Shown: in pieces, positions 6,453 through 7,799 of the stretch
Layout: every line of letters begins with the position of its first letter
Numbering within the stretch: position 1 is the first letter of the stretch
DNA from: Spirochaetota bacterium
GTDB taxonomy: Bacteria > Spirochaetota > Spirochaetia > Treponematales > Treponemataceae
Direction: 5' to 3'
Length of the DNA: 7,799 nt
Assembly (NCBI GenBank): GCA_022704725.1
Contig: JAKJFV010000064.1
Span: 1-7,799 of the forward strand
The notes under the pieces: generated by a model
What the model saw: the letters and a program-made list of their open reading frames with translations, nothing else
The model's database searches: none
What the model was told of the DNA's origin: nothing
Made by a program: the position numbers and the translations under genes

Positions 6453-6512
6453 ATGCTATAACATTTTACGCACAGTGTATCACATTTTAGGCATTGTGCA
6501 GAGGTATAAGGA
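6442..6512 (+). promoter_or_regulatory. Candidate fourU-type RNA thermometer in the groEL leader
   Basis: In RNA, UUUUUAUACC (6442-6451) can pair with GGUAUAAGGA (6503-6512) over 10 contiguous pairs, eight Watson-Crick and two U-G. UUUU 6442-6445 lies opposite AGGA 6509-6512 of the Shine-Dalgarno, as in fourU thermometers. The enclosed 51 nt hold a second stem, 6470-6477 with 6492-6499. Pairing excludes the 6435-6452 hairpin, so the leader has an on/off choice. It needs a start upstream of about 6440. It is inferred from base pairing only. Confidence 0.33.
6470..6499. repeat. Imperfect 8 bp inverted repeat before the groEL RBS
   Basis: GCACAGTG (6470-6477) and CATTGTGC (6492-6499) are complementary except for one G:T position, which pairs as a G-U wobble in RNA; the loop is 14 bases. 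It resembles an operator half-site pair in layout but differs from CIRCE in sequence and spacing. If transcription starts from TATAAC 6457-6462, this hairpin would be at the very 5' end of the message. Confidence 0.45.
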
Positions 6513-6513
6513 G
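6508..6513 (+). promoter_or_regulatory. groEL ribosome binding site
   Basis: AAGGAG lies eight bases before ATG 6522 and is the strongest Shine-Dalgarno in the window, as expected for a highly expressed chaperone. It directly follows GGTATA, a copy of the arm of the 6435-6452 hairpin. Confidence 0.85.
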
Positions 6514-6521
6514 TATTAAAA

Positions 6522-7799
6522 ATGGCTAAACAGTTGCTTTTTAGTGAAGATGCACGGAAAAAAATGCTTTCAGGCGTTGAACAAATTTCACGTGCTGTTA
6601 AAGTTACACTTGGTCCAAAAGGACGATTGGTAATGCTGGATAAAAAGTTCGGTGCGCCGACAATTACAAAAGACGGTGTTTCAGTTGCAAAAGAAATTGA
6701 ACTTGAAGATCCCTTTGAAAACATGGGTGCACAGCTTCTTAAAGAAGTAGCATCAAAGACAAATGATGTAGCCGGTGACGGTACTACAACTGCAACAGTA
6801 CTAGCTTATTCAATGGTACGTGAAGGTCTTAAAGCCGTTGCGGCAGGAATGACTCCAATTGAATTAAAAAGAGGTATGGACAAAGCTGTTACCATTGCAG
6901 TTGAAGAAATTAAGAAAAATGCAAAAGAAGTAAAAGGTTCAGAAGATGTTCAGCATGTAGCAACAGTTTCTGCAAACAATGACTCAGAAATCGGCCAGAT
7001 TCTCGCCAGTGCTATTCAGAAAGTAGGAAAAGACGGTGTTATTACCGTAGAAGAATCCAAAACAATGGATACAACAACAGACTTTGTTGAAGGTATGCAG
7101 TTTGACCGCGGATACATTTCATCCTACTTCGTAACAGACCGCGACAGAATGGAAACAGTATTTAACGATGCATACATCTTAATTCACGACAAAAAAATCT
7201 CCAGCATGAAAGACCTTTTACCGCTTCTTGAAAAAGTTGCACAAACAGGTAAACCCCTTCTTATCATTGCAGAAGATATGGATGGAGAAGCATTGGCAAC
7301 CCTCATTGTTAACAGCCTCCGCGGAACATTGAAGACCTGTGCAGTAAAAGCACCGGGATTCGGCGACCGCAGAAAAGCAATGCTTGAAGATATTGCAATT
7401 TTAACAGGCGGACAGGTAATCACAGAAGATCTCGGCTTAAAACTTGAAACAGCGGAGATTACTCAGCTGGGACAGGCAAAGAGTGTTAAAATTGATAAAG
7501 ACAATACAACAATCATTGACGGTGCAGGAAATGCAAAAGAAATTAAAGAACGTGTTGCAGAAATTAAGACACAAATTGATAACGCAACATCTGACTACGA
7601 TAAAGAAAAACTCAAGGAACGTCTTGCCAAACTTTCAGGCGGAGTTGCAGTAATTAACATTGGTGCTGCAACAGAAGTTGAAATGAAAGATAGAAAACTT
7701 CGTATAGAAGATGCTCTTTCTGCAACAAAAGCAGCTGTAGAAGAAGGTATAGTTTCTGGTGGTGGAACAGCATATGTAAATGTAATTCCTAAAGTAGAA
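6522..7799 (+). CDS. groEL: GroEL (Hsp60) chaperonin, 3' end cut by window edge
   Basis: GroEL forms a cytoplasmic double ring that folds proteins with GroES and ATP. The 426 visible codons cover about 78% of a usual protein of around 545 residues. The start MAKQLLFSEDARKKML follows a strong AAGGAG. The equatorial ATP site is present: TLGPKGR (29-35), Asp51 in TKDGVSVA, and the GDGTTTATVLA motif (85-95) with Asp86. The apical domain carries TVEESKTMDTTTDFVEGMQFDRGYIS, split here as TVEES, DFVEGMQFDRGY and PLLIIAEDMDGEAL. The hinge region APGFGDRRKAMLEDIAILTGG (read as APGFGDRRKAML, then EDIAILTGG) follows, and the return to the equatorial domain includes EDALSATKAAVEEGIVSGGG with the catalytic Asp near residue 398 (DALSATKAAVEEG). 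Nothing is broken in the visible part. groES is not adjacent. The leader carries repeats and no CIRCE, so its heat control may differ from HrcA systems. Confidence 0.98.
   Translation, partial: MAKQLLFSEDARKKMLSGVEQISRAVKVTLGPKGRLVMLDKKFGAPTITKDGVSVAKEIELEDPFENMGAQLLKEVASKTNDVAGDGTTTATVLAYSMVREGLKAVAAGMTPIELKRGMDKAVTIAVEEIKKNAKEVKGSEDVQHVATVSANNDSEIGQILASAIQKVGKDGVITVEESKTMDTTTDFVEGMQFDRGYISSYFVTDRDRMETVFNDAYILIHDKKISSMKDLLPLLEKVAQTGKPLLIIAEDMDGEALATLIVNSLRGTLKTCAVKAPGFGDRRKAMLEDIAILTGGQVITEDLGLKLETAEITQLGQAKSVKIDKDNTTIIDGAGNAKEIKERVAEIKTQIDNATSDYDKEKLKERLAKLSGGVAVINIGAATEVEMKDRKLRIEDALSATKAAVEEGIVSGGGTAYVNVIPKVE

Larger units (their letters stand above)
6365..6521. other. Divergent regulatory region between the fusion gene and groEL
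   Basis: This 157 bp stretch is the only sizeable intergenic DNA in the window. It carries a candidate groEL promoter, three sets of inverted repeats and the groEL ribosome binding site. No TTAGCACTC-N9-GAGTGCTAA (CIRCE) element is present. No convincing -35/-10 pair was found for the minus-strand fusion gene. groES is not here; groES and groEL are also unlinked in T. pallidum and Borrelia as I recall. Confidence 0.75.

Noticed and set aside
6470..6499. CIRCE element before groEL
   Set aside because: The arms GCACAGTG/CATTGTGC and the 14-base spacer do not match TTAGCACTC-N9-GAGTGCTAA.
6401..6724. 107-codon minus-strand frame across the groEL 5' region
   Set aside because: It overlaps the groEL promoter region and N-terminal codons antisense, with no domain or RBS.
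1..7799. CRISPR array, insertion sequence, tRNA, rRNA or prophage signals
   Set aside because: No regularly spaced direct repeats, transposase-like protein, terminal inverted repeats or tRNA-like cloverleaf were seen; the window is filled by five large protein genes.

Overview
The window reads as a piece of a spirochaete chromosome, most likely Treponema. The basis is the treponeme-like GroEL N-terminus (MAKQLLFSEDARKKML), a groEL that stands alone without groES, the lowish GC content, and the accompanying secreted LamG/fibronectin and TPR proteins. The genus call is from memory of these families and not from a search. Coding density is very high. The only intergenic gap longer than 12 bp is 6365-6521, so no stretch over 300 bases lacks a gene.

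Layout. (1) 1-1303, minus strand: 5' part of a gene for a cytoplasmic protein made of at least 13 uninterrupted 34-residue TPR units; it runs off the left edge. (2) 1315-2802, minus strand: a secreted protein with a LamG/concanavalin-like domain, a middle beta-rich domain and a C-terminal fibronectin type III domain. It lies 11 bp upstream of the TPR gene, so the two probably form an operon. (3) 2801-4804, plus strand: uvrC, the excision-repair nuclease. It is divergent from the LamG gene, and the two ATG start codons share the palindrome CATG at 2800-2803. (4) 4811-6364, minus strand: one continuous reading frame joining a Gfo/Idh/MocA oxidoreductase (dihydrodiol-dehydrogenase-like) to a complete ribonuclease HI. 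It converges on uvrC with a 6 bp gap. (5) 6522 to the right edge, plus strand: groEL, first 426 codons.

The 157 bp divergent region between the fusion gene and groEL holds several inverted repeats and no CIRCE (HrcA) operator. One arm of a perfect 7 bp hairpin (6435-6452) can instead pair with the groEL Shine-Dalgarno region over 10 contiguous pairs, with UUUU facing AGGA. That is the signature of a fourU-type RNA thermometer and is the best regulatory candidate in the window.

The most unusual protein is the oxidoreductase-RNase HI fusion. All expected RNase HI catalytic residues are present, and there is no in-frame ATG, GTG or TTG within 69 codons upstream of the first catalytic Asp, so the RNase H can apparently be made only as part of the fusion. 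The genes do not form one pathway: DNA repair (uvrC), R-loop or primer RNA removal (RNase HI) and protein folding (groEL) are housekeeping, while the LamG/TPR pair looks like envelope or scaffold biology of unknown role.
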